This document shows positions 37,981 through 50,610 of a stretch of DNA of 64,000 bases, one piece after another. The stretch spans positions 2,526,501 to 2,590,500 of the forward strand of contig NC_066591.1 in assembly GCF_905475345.1 (NCBI RefSeq), read 5' to 3'. Source of the stretch: Vespula vulgaris (taxonomy: Eukaryota; Arthropoda; Insecta; Hymenoptera; Vespidae). How positions within the stretch are numbered: position 1 is the first letter of the stretch; each line of letters begins with the position of its first letter. Below the pieces are notes generated by a model, which had not been told where the DNA came from, searched no databases, and saw only the letters and a list, made by a program, of their open reading frames with translations. A program made the position numbers and the translations under genes.

Positions 37981-40641
37981 AAGAGTGTACTCTCTTCATC
38001 TAGGGGTCCTAGGGAATCGATCTTCCGCGAGGCGCACCCTCATATTTCACGAATGTTTTGACGTCTGCTTCGTAAGCATCCGCCTTCGTAAGGGTGAATC
38101 GACGACGGCCAACGAACAAAAGAGAAAAGAAAAGGGAACGGTACTCTTGACGCCGTCGTAAAACCGCACTGGTTCTTTCTCGAAATTGGGTCAAATCGAC
38201 AATATCGCGATAGACTCCGTTCGTGGTTCTCGTATTTCTCATTTTTTATCGAGATATTTAGGTTGACGTTGATATCACGTCGATGATTCTTAAGTATATC
38301 TCCCGCCACCCGTTACCTATTGTATCATCATGAATTACGCAAGGAAACTCGCTAAGATCGATTTATATCGTATTTTTAACAATAACCAAAAGAATTCCCA
38401 AGTATTAAATTGCAGTTTTTGAAGTTTTTTACCAGTCATTTATATATATATATATTTTCGACGTTATTAAGATCACAACGACGTTGCATTACCGACCAGT
38501 AGGATCAACCGATCTCTCTCTCCTTCTCTCGATCATCGCTGATCGACTCACAAAGAAAGTCAGAGTGCTGGATACCTAAAGAGATCACTGGGAATGGAAG
38601 AAAGAAGAAGTGATTATGCGATCTCCTTGGGATCCACCACTTTATTCCCCTTCCCTCTCTCCTTTCTTCGGTCTCTTCTCATTCCCGACCTCGACCCTTC
38701 GAATGTGTCCTTTCTTTCTTTCTTTCTTTCCTTCTTTCTTTCTTTCTTTCTTTCTCTCTTTCTCTCCCTCTCTCATGCACGCTCGCGTTCGCGAAGTCAT
38801 TCGACTAACATTTTGTCACGTCATTTCCCGTAATGCGATATACTATAGTACATATCGAGCGAAATCTCGAGCATCATTCCGTGGCTATTAATCTATTGGC
38901 AGGACTCCAAGGGCAATGCACTTCCTGATATACATATTCAACGACGGTGGGCCTGTGCATAGGGATTCTCGAACGATTCGAGACGAGTAATCGCGCGAAA
39001 GAGAGCTCTTTCCTGTTCTCCTAACGATCGATCGATCCTCGAGTAGTCGTGCTCCTTAGAACGAGATGCAAAAGACGAACGAACGTATCCAAGAGATTCA
39101 TGACATCCTACGATAGTCGACACGATCGTCATTAGAAATCACAAAGGGTAAGATATTTTTATCTCGATGTTTTCTTTTTTCTTTTCTTCGACTATCGTTG
39201 TTCGCGAACCTTGAAAATCATCATACATATTCGTTCGTTTTATCGATTTTTTATCTTTTATTTATTTATTTTTTGTTTCTTTTTTATAAAGATCGGATCG
39301 TAGAGATAGAAAGTATAAAAAAGAAAATAAAAGAAAAAGAAAATGGCCGATGATTTCGACGTCTCGACTTTCGCGTGACACATTGATACCACCTACGAGA
39401 AAACTAGCTTAGATCCTCGCGACTACAATATTTTCTTCTCGAAATTATACACAAGCGAGCACCCTTCTTGCCTGTTGCGTGCAAGTGACTTCGATCGAAG
39501 AAAGGAGGTGGAGTCGCTCGAGGGTAAACTTCTTACGTCGCGTACAACAGAGCCATTTTGTAAGCTCTAAGTCGATAAGCTCCGCTCGAATTATACCGTT
39601 AACTCGACGAGTCTTTTACGTACTCAGGCAATTAGGTCACTGCTTCTCCTCTACAGTTAAAGATTTGTAAAGCTCGTGTTTCTTAATAAAAAAAAAAGAA
39701 ATGAAAAGAAAAGAAAAGAGAAAAGAGAAAAAGGAAACTAAAGAACAAAAACTACGTAGCCCCTAGCCAATTCCTTTGAAAGTTACGACGTATCGTCCAC
39801 GACGTAAAGGCGTTCGTAAAAAGGTCCGTTACAGGTCGTCGAGATGGTATCATGAATTCTATTCCAGGAACGTCGCGTTGCGGCTGTATATATCATAAAA
39901 ATTGGAGGTCTCTCGTAGGTGGCTCGATGGAAACAATGTATCCCTTCGGGGCAGTCCAGCTTCGATCGGAAATAAGATCTTGGATCGAGCCAACTCGAAA
40001 AAGCTCGATCCTCTGTATACAGCCATATATAGATATATATACACACACATATATATATCTATATATCTATATATTATATGTGGAATATGTCGATATTATA
40101 TACGAAATACTTGTATATGTAAATTCGTGTAAAATATATATATATATATACACACACACATATATAAAAGAAGTGTGCTGTATGAATGCGTACGTATACC
40201 AATATCTGGCGGGATATTTATGAAGATTTGGGAAGAATGGAGGATGATCCGCATCTGCCGCGCCATTAGCCTTAGCTACCCACGTCAGGGCCGTAGCTGG
40301 GGGCGCCAGGTGTGACCTCCTCGGATCTCTAATGACGCGCCGTGATAATCCGAAGCAGCACAAGCGATGCCAGGACGAGACGGATATATAGCCGAAGAGA
40401 TTGATATGCCTCGTTGAAGAGCAGACTGATAGCTCGAAAATGCCGTCTCTTTCCCTTTTTTACTCCCATCCCCCTTTCGACTCTCTTTTCCCTCTTCTTC
40501 TTTTACCAGAGTTCTCTCTCGCTCTTTTTCTCTAGCCTACTCGAAGGGTCTTCACGATTTTTCCCGCAGCCTCGATTCCAGCCACTGACGAATGATCCGG
40601 TGATTAAAGCGAGAAAGATAGAAAGAGAGAAAAAGAGAATC

Positions 40642-40643
<2 letters not shown>

Positions 40644-40685
<42 letters not shown>
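40644..40685. repeat. (GA)n microsatellite
   Basis: A pure GA run of 42 bases. Confidence 0.95.
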
Positions 40686-40687
<2 letters not shown>

Positions 40688-41900
40688 CGGACAATGGGGA
40701 TTTAAAGCGTTTTTTCTCCCTAGAGTTTACTACTCGTTCACGCGAAGGGCCTGAAAGCAAAATTAATTGCGCGTAACTCGTTATCCCGTCGTACCTTTTA
40801 ATATGTTATTATTCGTTATAACTAGACACTCTACGGACGAGCATGAGTATGAAAAAGAAAAGGAGAAAGCGAGAGATAGAGAGAGAGAGAGAGAAAGAGA
40901 GCGATTATTTGTAACAGTCGACTATTCTGATATCTCGAACGTGTATTATGTTCGATGAAAATGGAGACCAGTGGGATTTGTATTGCTTGTTATAATATAT
41001 AATAATGGATTAATTAATTTTACTTGCATATTCTTCTCGATGATACTTTGCTATAATGAAATCACAATGTAACGTTTCTAAAGTTTCTCTTTTGACTCCA
41101 TTGATCTGTCTGATAGAAAAGAAGACTTTTAGAGGAGAGAAGATCATGTTTTGAAGAGCAAGATTTTCAAGGCTAGGTGCGGACGTGTTAACTGGAGGGT
41201 GATCGATGAGTAGATTACTCGTTGGTCCACGGATGTCAGGAACAAGCGTTCTCAGGTGAAAAAAAGGAGTGAAAGAAAAAAGATCTTCCTCATACTACTC
41301 GTTTCCTCATACATGTATATATATATATAAATAAACATATACATGTTACATATGTACGTAAATATGTACTAATGGTGTACTCTTACACGGTCTCGTTTGT
41401 TGGTACGAGCGAGGCTAAGCGTAAGAGGAATTTCACCTACAACCTTTCGACGTCGAGGCTGTGCGCCAAGGTTTGGAGAGGACCTTGTTATTAATCACGA
41501 CGCTGCCATCTCCCAGAGCAACGTTCGCTCGTTAACCAGGGGGTTGGTGGGTCTAGAAGGGGGTTTTCTCTCTTTCTCTCTCTCTATCTCTCTGCACAAC
41601 CAGAAAGAGAGAAAGAGAACATCGATGGTAGTCGCGGGGTACGGGGATGATGGCCATCTCTTAATTACTTCCGCGCCAATTAACACCGCCTCGAATAAAG
41701 AAGGGGCTACTCGAGCACCAATGGGAGTTCAGTTCTGAAAAATGCCGGTTTGCCTGGAAAGTACCGATTTACTACCAACGTGTAGTTATGTACTTAATAA
41801 CGTAAGCATGGATTTTTGCTTTACAAAATCGACCAGTTCCTCTTCTTTTTTTTTTCTTTTTTTTTCTATCGAATTCTTTTTTCTTCTTTTTTCTTTATAG

Positions 41901-41904
<4 letters not shown>

Positions 41905-41953
<49 letters not shown>
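41905..41953. repeat. (AT)n microsatellite
   Basis: A pure AT run of 49 bases. Confidence 0.95.
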
Positions 41954-41956
<3 letters not shown>

Positions 41957-42364
41957 CGATATTTTTCGCGAGAACGTATATGTGAATAATTGTCCAAAAT
42001 ATAATAATAAAGTGAATTATTATGCGGTAGATTTTATCGATACATTTCCAGTAATAGTAACAATGAACCATGGAAGAAAATAAACTGGTCACGTTCGTAG
42101 GAGTTCGGTAGATTCGAACAGGGCTCAAGAGTGGCGAGAGAAGCTAAGATAGCCAGAAGGGATCAGCTGTGGTTTTCCGAAAGTGGAGTCTCATGGGAAG
42201 TCAATCAACCGGCCTTTCTTTGGCCCTTCGCGAAGGGGGTGACTTGAGATCGAAGAAAATTCCGTTTGGCTAAGCACGTCGATACTTAGGTACTACTATC
42301 TCTCCACCATCGTATAGATACTATTCTCTACATTACAAGAATTTTTATACTACTCCAAAAAAAA

Positions 42365-42366
<2 letters not shown>

Positions 42367-42409
<43 letters not shown>
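42367..42409. repeat. (AT)n microsatellite
   Basis: A pure AT run of 43 bases, only about 410 bases downstream of another long AT run. Confidence 0.95.
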
Positions 42410-42412
<3 letters not shown>

Positions 42413-42627
42413 GTACGTTCAGATAATAATCTGAGCATGAAGAAGCGTGCCTCTATTAACTTATCAAAGAGTACACGTCGCGTGTCTCCGGCTTAGGTAG
42501 GTCGCGTGTGCAGGTGTAATTCACGAGCCGGTTATAAAACGTTACCTACGGAAATACGTCTACATAAGCTTATTAAAAGGAGCTCGAAAAAAGAGAGAGA
42601 AAAACAGAGAAAGGGAGACAGAAAGAA

Positions 42628-42658
<31 letters not shown>

Positions 42659-43029
42659 GAGGGAAGTTAGTAAATTTATATTTTTTATAAAAGAAAGAAG
42701 AGAGAATGTTCGTAACAGGAAAATCAGCATCCACACTTCCTCTCTCCCTTTCTCTTTTGTAGACTGTCAGCATAATAAAGGTTAGCCATGGCACATACCA
42801 CGATGGACGATGAAACAACGCGCGTGGCCACAGGATGATACGGAGAGAGAAAGAGACAGAGAGAGAGATAGACAGAGATGAAGATAGAGAGAAAGGGGTT
42901 GGTTAGAGGATATAGCGATATTACAGGATATGACGATCGTCTCTGTCCTTGTCTGTGTGTCTATGTACGCGTTCAAAGGGGGCGGTTCGCAAAGCAGTGT
43001 GTGCACGGCAAGTAGAGGGTGAATTGAGC

Positions 43030-43500
43030 GTAGACACGAGCTCGTACTAGTAGTAGTGGAGATGATGGTGGTGGTGCTGATGGTGGTGGTGGTAGTGGTG
43101 ACGAGGGTGGGGTGAGGTTTGGTCGGACGACGTGGGTGGGGAGGGTCGGCGATTGGCATTTAATTAGCGGCCGGATGACCGCCGCCGCCTCCGGATCAAT
43201 ACGCCGCCGCTGGGGCCAGTGTGCAGAAGGCAGCGATCCCCTTTCGACCCTCTCTTCACCTCCTCCTACTCTACCTCCACGTCCATCTCCTTCGTCCTCT
43301 TCCGTCCTCCTCCTCTTCCGTCCTCCTCCTCCTCCTCCTCCTCCTCCTCCTCCTCCTCCTCCTCCTCTTCCTCTTCCTCTTCTTCGTCCTCCACCTCTTT
43401 CTCCAACCCCACCATTTCTCCCTCTTGTCCACCTCCTTTTCCTACTTTCCACTTACCCCTTTGCCGAGTTCACCAAACCCTTTTCCACCCTTCACCCCAG
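43030..43500. repeat. GGT-rich block, GC-rich patch and (TCC)n array
   Basis: A GGT/GAT-rich stretch (about 43050-43145) leads into a GC-rich patch with GCCGCCGCC words (43165-43220), then a long pyrimidine strand with a pure TCC array at 43321-43366. Open frames on both strands (Pro, Ser, Leu, Gly or Arg runs) are products of the repeat. Confidence 0.9.
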
Positions 43501-46295
43501 CCCATTCTTCGATGGTGGCTGCCTGGGATGAGGCAGAACGACGAGAAAACGAACGGACCGAGAGCTTTCCGCCACTCTCCTACTACCATTTCTATATCTA
43601 TCTATCTATCTGTCTGTCTATCTCTCTATCTATCTCTCTCTTTCTCTTTCTCTCTCTCTCTTTCTCTCTCTTTCTCCTTTTGCTCCTTACCGTAACCCCG
43701 TGACCCCGGCCACCACGTGCGGGGAATATCCGGAAGCACTTGGCCAGAATAAAGCGAATCCACGCTAAGTGCCGCGGATCCTTTCGACCCTATCCTTTCG
43801 AACTGGACAGAATTTCGACGGATGAGTCTCGATCGCTATCTTTTCTTCTCTTTTTTTTCCTTCTCTCTTTCTCTCTCTTTTTTTTTATTTCGTTTTGTCC
43901 TGAAAGTACGATATTATTTCGTTGAGAAAAAAATTCGTACATTTGTTGGCGATGAATTTATAGTCATTAAGTATTTTTCGATGGAATTATTTTTTAGAGA
44001 AAAAAGTAAAGAGAAGAACGAGAAAGAAAATAGATGAGACACAAAAATGATTTCGTTCGTTTATCGTACACTCGATTGTTATTTTAAACATCGTGTTACG
44101 AAGAAAACACATTCGAGGAATATTCTTTATGGAATATTCTTTTTCTCAGCATCCTGAAGTGTAAATCGATCCAATGCCGGCGTTTTCCTTTCGCTCTCGT
44201 TCGGCCAAGAGTTAATCACGGTAAACAGACTTCATTGTTCCATAAGGTATGTGTAAAAAGAGCATAGGGCGACGTCGGACACGGTACTCGTGCCAAATCA
44301 GTGTTTATGCTTAAAATTATGGCAGCTCGAGTAACAGCCTTTGGATATAAAGCCGCCAAACGGTTCTCATTCTTTCTCGTTTGCCTATCACAAATGTTCT
44401 TTTTCGAATGATATACGAATGATATCAACGAATTTTCACGTAATATTTATCTTCGTTAAATTCGAGCTTTATCCAATAGTCAATTAATACAGATCATTTT
44501 TTCCACGATATCAACATTTCTTTCCATGTAATTCGTACAATAAACTGACCATGTATGTATATACGTGTATATATACACACGTGGATGTATTAACGTAGTT
44601 AATTAAAATTTAGTTATTAAAAAATTTACACAGAGACATACGAAAACACACACGTATACTTAGTGAACTTTGGAAACGTTTCATTGTATTATCGCATACC
44701 TTTGATAAATGAAACTTTTATTCATTTCGAATTCTCCAAATGGTAAACTGAATTAAAAGTGATCGTATTACAGATTGGATTTAACAAAATTTCAAATCCT
44801 TCAATCAAAAATATCGTAGACCCGAACGAATCGTTTAAATATCGTTTAAACGGAGCACCCCTGCCGTTCAGGCCTCTTCCCTCCAACAGAGAGCGCGCCT
44901 CGTTGTTTCTCAAGGAGTGTATAAAATACGGGACTTGTTAACAATGTTCGCACCTACACAAGAATATTTTCGCGCGAGTATGTATGTACATGTTAGCTGG
45001 TCACCATCGTAAATGCGAAGTGGAGACTGGAAGAAGGGGCCCCTTTCGGCGACTGTGACCTTCGGCCTGAGATCCTACGAAGATATTTTATTCCCCGTAG
45101 GATTTTTACGAGCCGATATATCACACATCGAGCTGGGCCCAACGGGGTTGGACGTTATGCTTTTGCGCTAAGAAGATACTCTGGGGTGCGATGCACCACT
45201 ACTACAACAATGATCATCCTCTTTGCCGCCTTTCCCATGTTATGTTTCTGTCTCTTTCTCTCTCTCTCTCTCTCTTTCTCATACACACACCCACACAATC
45301 GTTCTCTCGCTTGTTTCTTCATATTCTTCCTTTGGGTCCTGAAAGACACTAATACATACTCGTAAGCTCTCTTACATTCTCTTACATTCTTGTAGGTACA
45401 TACGTATGTAGCCACGCTTATTCTCGAGAAATGCACGAAAGACGGGCTCGCCTTCGAGACGTTCATAACTCACTTGGTCCGCTTCCTAAGGATAATGTAG
45501 ACTGCGAGAAGAGCGCGATAAACAGGCCGCTATATACGTATTACTTATTGATGGAATAATAATAACGTGTAAGTTGGCTCGGAGTTAAGAAATCGATATA
45601 CTTTGATTTTGTTTTTTCTCTTTCTTTTTTATTTCTCTACTATCTGTTTGTTTAAAGATCGATGTTACCGTTTATTAATCTCGAGTTCTTTGTTAATACG
45701 AACATTTCTTAGTTGGTATTATTATCTTCGTTCAAACTTCATTGTCTGAGAATTTCTAACGGATAAATATAAAAATCTTGATAATTGTTTGATTGAAAAA
45801 AAAAATAAAGATAATGATTAAACAAAAAAAAAAAGAGAGATATTGACAGCCCTTCGATCGTAGAGTACGTTGACCTACCACGAAAGTTCATCGAAGTAAG
45901 CTACTCGTAACAGTAACAGGAGATATTCAACAACCGATAAATACCAATCGAATGTGGCAGGTCTTGAAAAAAAAAAAGAAAAGAAAAAAAAAAGGAAACA
46001 AAAAGAAAAGGCGCGCTTATCCTAGCGAATAATCGTAGTTCGCCTTCGTTAATACTAAGCGAAGGTCGAACGTGTTCGAAAGGTTATTGGGCGTTGGCAA
46101 TACGAGCATGAAAGCCCGAAAAGGGTTCGTAGTCACGAGGTATCGTCGAAATAGTCATCGGCGAGCGTTAAAACGGTATTTACTCGGAAACAATGTCCCG
46201 TGTCAGAGAGCCATCAGCTGTGTGACTAAATGTAAAGAGAGAACCTGAGGACTTGCGAAGATCGCGTGTGTCTCTTCATTTACGAATGAAATAGG

Positions 46296-46338
<43 letters not shown>

Positions 46339-49300
46339 AAAAATGAAAGAATGAAAGAATGAAAAGAAAAAAAGGAAGGAAGAAAGTATCTAGCTAGGAT
46401 CGAGCGTCGAGTGTCGCCGTCACGATCCTCGAACGAAGAGAAAAAAAAAAATAAAGAAGAAGACTCGGTAGGGAACTTGAATCTCTACAGTGGCGGGCGG
46501 CCATTACTCCATTACGGTTCCTTTTCCTTTTTAACGGACGGGCACCACACGAGACGTACGACGACGGCGCAAGGTGTGGCCGTCACGATGAAAAGTCAGC
46601 CCAGCGAACGGTGTGTGCTGCTCGTATAGCTAGACAATACACCGGATCGATCCCTCCCCGTGAGCGTGAACGAGAGGGACGGAGACCCAATCGGAAATTG
46701 CCGATGAATAGGAACGATAGATGAAAACCTGCTCTATTAAAATGTCTAGTCATTTTTTTTCTTTCTCTTTTTTTTTTATTTTTTATTTTCTCTTTTCTGT
46801 TTTTTTTTTTTCGGCGGCGCTCCTCGACGAAGAATCTCTGGACCCAAAGTCCCTGTTTTCTTTGTTTTCTTCTTCTTTTTTTCTTTTTTTCTTTCTTCCT
46901 CTTTGTCTTATACGGATTTTCTCCTCTATACACTCAAAATATTTTTATTATTTCGTTTTATATTTTTTTTCTGTTTTTTCTTCTTGTGTTTTTTTTTTTT
47001 ATGTTTCTTCTTTCGGAAACCAAGGGTAAAGAAAAGATACTCGAAAGTTTCAATACTTTTCTCATTAGATCAGATATTTGATGCGTTCTTTCTATTAGGA
47101 GCTGAAGATTAAAAAGAGGAACATAAATTTTAGGGGTAGATCGAGTGGGAACGAAAGCGAAAGAGAATCCTGATAATCGTCCGATTTTTTTTGAACGTGA
47201 AATTACGGAGCGTCGTAAATTTGGCTAACGCCGTCTAACCCTAGAACAAGAGGAAAAAAGAGAAAGAAAGAGAAAGGAAGAAAAAGAGGAAAGAAAAAAA
47301 GTCTGGAGCATCATAGGTAAATTAAAAAAGAGACCTCGCATATAATGCAAGCCGTAGTTATTAAATTTCAGAGGAGTATTAGTACGGCGCGACACCAGGA
47401 ATTATCGTATTAACGGATCTCTCGGTATTGTTCTTCTTATCGCATTAAAAAGAAATCTCCGACGCGTTGCCAGACAATGAAAATCTAGCTATTTTATCCA
47501 TTTGTGTGCGTGTATATCCCATATAAATCTGTGTATGTGAACATAGAATTTACTTACGCGCGTGCGCTAGCAATCGTCGTTTTATGGCTAAACTGGCGGA
47601 TTAAGTTCTCCTCCTCCAACTCCACCATCTCCAACACGGTTTTTCTCGGTAGGTGGATCTAACCCCTGCTTATTTTTCGCATTGCTCGCGAGCTGTAATA
47701 ATGAGATTTAAAAAGGTAGCCTTCACCCGTTTCGTCTACCTGTCCACATGTAGGTATCTCCGTTCTGCCGTCGAGAGGAAGAGAAAGGAAAGGGAAGGTT
47801 AGAGAGGGTGGAGAAGGACTGAGGATAAGGGATAGGGGGAAAGAAGGGAAAGAGAAAGAAGAGAGACAAGTAATTTTCTACTCGTCGGAAAGGACCGAGC
47901 TATTTCCCACGAGCACAAAAAAAGAAAGGAAAAAAGAAAAAAAACTCACTCGGCTTTGCGGTTTCCACAATTTTCCTAAATAATTGAGACTTACGAGCGA
48001 CCTCGTTCGCCGGATGTTTAAGGCACCCATAACCCTTCGGTTAATCCTCTCGACAATTTAACGGATTAAACTTTTACCGCACGAATCCACGTGATTTTCA
48101 TTGGAGATCTTTCTAAAAAAAAAAAACGATCGTGATGGTAGGATTGTGTTTGCGATTACGCTTAAAAAAACAAAAAAAAAAATAGGAAAAGGAAAAAGAA
48201 AAAGGAAGAGAAAAAACAATAAAGAAATCTTGGAAATTTGATGTAACTTACTTAGATATAGCATTGGCCATCGTGTTTCACGCTACATGGATCGTGACTG
48301 GCAATCGGGGAGTGATATTATTTCATCGGCCGGATGCGGTGGCGTAAGGGATCGGCCTGTGGAAAGAGGAGAAGCCGGAAAGTTAGCATAGCGACGTGAC
48401 TTAGTACTCCTGAGGGTGTCGTCCGTCAAGTCCGTCCACCCCACGATTTCATCCCCATCCTATCCTCCATTCGAGCACACGCTCGAGAAGAGCCTTTCTT
48501 ATATCGCGATATTTTGTCACAGAGTTAGAATATTTATCGTATATCACGAAAGATCCAAATAATTCGTTCCAAGAAATTCCTTTCTCATTCCCCATTGATC
48601 CCATATTTTCTACGGGTTTACGCGAACTACTACCCTTTTCTTCTTTCTTATTTCGACTCCCTTATTCGTCGACATGCTCGCCACCATTCGACTATCCAAG
48701 CAGTTAATTCCGCCACATTTGAGCGTTTCCCGTTCTAACGGGCAGATATATATCACACAAATTGCCATTGTGGTTGCGACAATATGCTAAATACACGGTA
48801 CGATATATACGAACACTGGCTGTTAGCATTTCGTTATGTTTCAGGACCGAGGGCCGTTATACGCCCCAACGAAATCGTTTTTCTTTCGTTGAAGCGATTT
48901 TTCTTTTTTTTCCTTTTCCTTTTTTTTTCCTTTTTTCTACCTGTGTGTACGTGTATCTTTACTCTTCTCGTACGACCTAACACTCTTTAAGACACTTTGC
49001 CTGATAACATATATGAAACGTGATATCGATTATTAAACGATTTTAATCTCACGTAATTTGCTTAGGTATATCATTTACTTAATTCTACCCGAATATCAAG
49101 GCAATAAATCATAAGTCTTCCCTATAGATTTTTCTTTTCGAGACAACTTTCCAAGACGAAGCCAGACTTTAATACAGTTAATTAAATATAAGTAGAATTT
49201 GTGATATCGTCTTGTGCTACCCCTTTTTATGAAGAATAAAAAAGAAAATCTTTTTCTAAGAAAAAAGATCATTTCTTTAAATTCTTTCTTTCTCTCTCTC

Positions 49301-50578
49301 TTTCTCTCTTTCTCCCTCTCTCTTTTTTTATCTTCATTGTCGGACTCCTTTTTAATTTTTAACCAACTAGTAATGAGATACGATAATCAGTTTCTTTTTT
49401 TTTATTCTTCTATTTTTTTTTAACTGTATATATGTCACCTTTTAACTAGACGATTACGTGTACACAATCTTCTCTCTGTTCTCGAACCAAAAGGGATGGC
49501 CGTTTCGTGCAAACGGTGTACGAAAAGGGATTGGGGGGGCGGGCGGAGAAGGGGTGGGTGGTTCGAGGGCAGATCCCGAGCGAAACGCATAGGCGAGCCT
49601 AAATCCTCGAACTCATTAATGAGCTTCCATAGTCCAACACGTAGGTATATGAACGTGCAAACGGGCGGGTGGGAGCGTGCACGCACAAACTCAGTGTATC
49701 CAGCTTTATACTTGAGGTTTAATTCGCGCTGGTCAAATTAATTTGCAACGATGAACGAGTCGGTGTGTATACGCTGTTAGCAGTGCATTTCGAATCGGGA
49801 GATTAGCCCTGTTCATTAAACACGAGCGCGCGTAGAGCATATGAGCTCGCTCGACAGCTTTACTCGCGATTCTCTCTCCATCTCTATCTCTTTCTCTTTC
49901 TCGTTGCAACGAGCATATCGCATCGTTGTCCTCGAGGGCTGTCGAATTTTCGAACTTTCATTCGACGGTACCCGGTATCGTTTGAGTGGCAAGATAATCC
50001 AACGAGATATGAAAATAATGAGTATAGTTAAGATGAGTGTTCATTAAAAATTCGACTTCCCCATACATCGTAAAATAATTTTACTTTAGGCTTCGACTCG
50101 TTCATTTTAATTCATCGTTCGATCGTTATCTATATTAAGAGAAAAGTGATCTATATCTATTCACGATTTTTTTTCTTTTTTCCCGTCTTTTTTTTTTTTT
50201 TTTTTTACGAGACTGCACCTCCACTCCGCATTTTCCGTAATGTGTGAAAAATTATCTATACAAAATTGTAGGTTCTAGGAGAGCATACGCGAGATCGATC
50301 GTATACGGAGATAAGTGTAAATACGGGACAGATAATAGTGAAAAAAGATGTTAATTTAGATAGTTGCATTATACGCGGGACTGTTCTCATAATGTTTGTT
50401 CCATGGTGGCCATTGTTTTGATATTATTAATAATTAGTAAATAGCGATTGGATAGCCGCGGCGTCATTGAATGAAAATCTCGTGTAACCCGCCTAAGCTA
50501 TGCTTGCACAATTAATTATCGGATTTGGATATATTGTAATATTTCATACTCGATTTACATATGCTTATGCGCATGCGC

Positions 50579-50610
<32 letters not shown>

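Larger units (their letters stand above)
37330..43100. other. Intron segment, no gene seen
   Basis: This contains CTTT repeats (38708-38755), a GA array (40644-40685), TA runs (40135-40150, 41905-41953, 42367-42409), a CpG-rich patch at 40205-40345, and a 14-bp palindrome CCCTTCGCGAAGGG (42225-42238). The open frame 41397-41738 lies in a GC-richer patch and resembles nothing known. Confidence 0.55.

Noticed and set aside
30456..40755. Shared 13-mer CGCGAAGGGCCTG at about 30458 and 40742
   Set aside because: Shared 13-mers between two places in 64 kb are expected by chance, and there is no extended similarity.
42973..43703. Pro-, Gly- and Ser-rich frames around the TCC array
   Set aside because: All three plus frames and the minus frame are open because TCC/GGA repeats lack stops.
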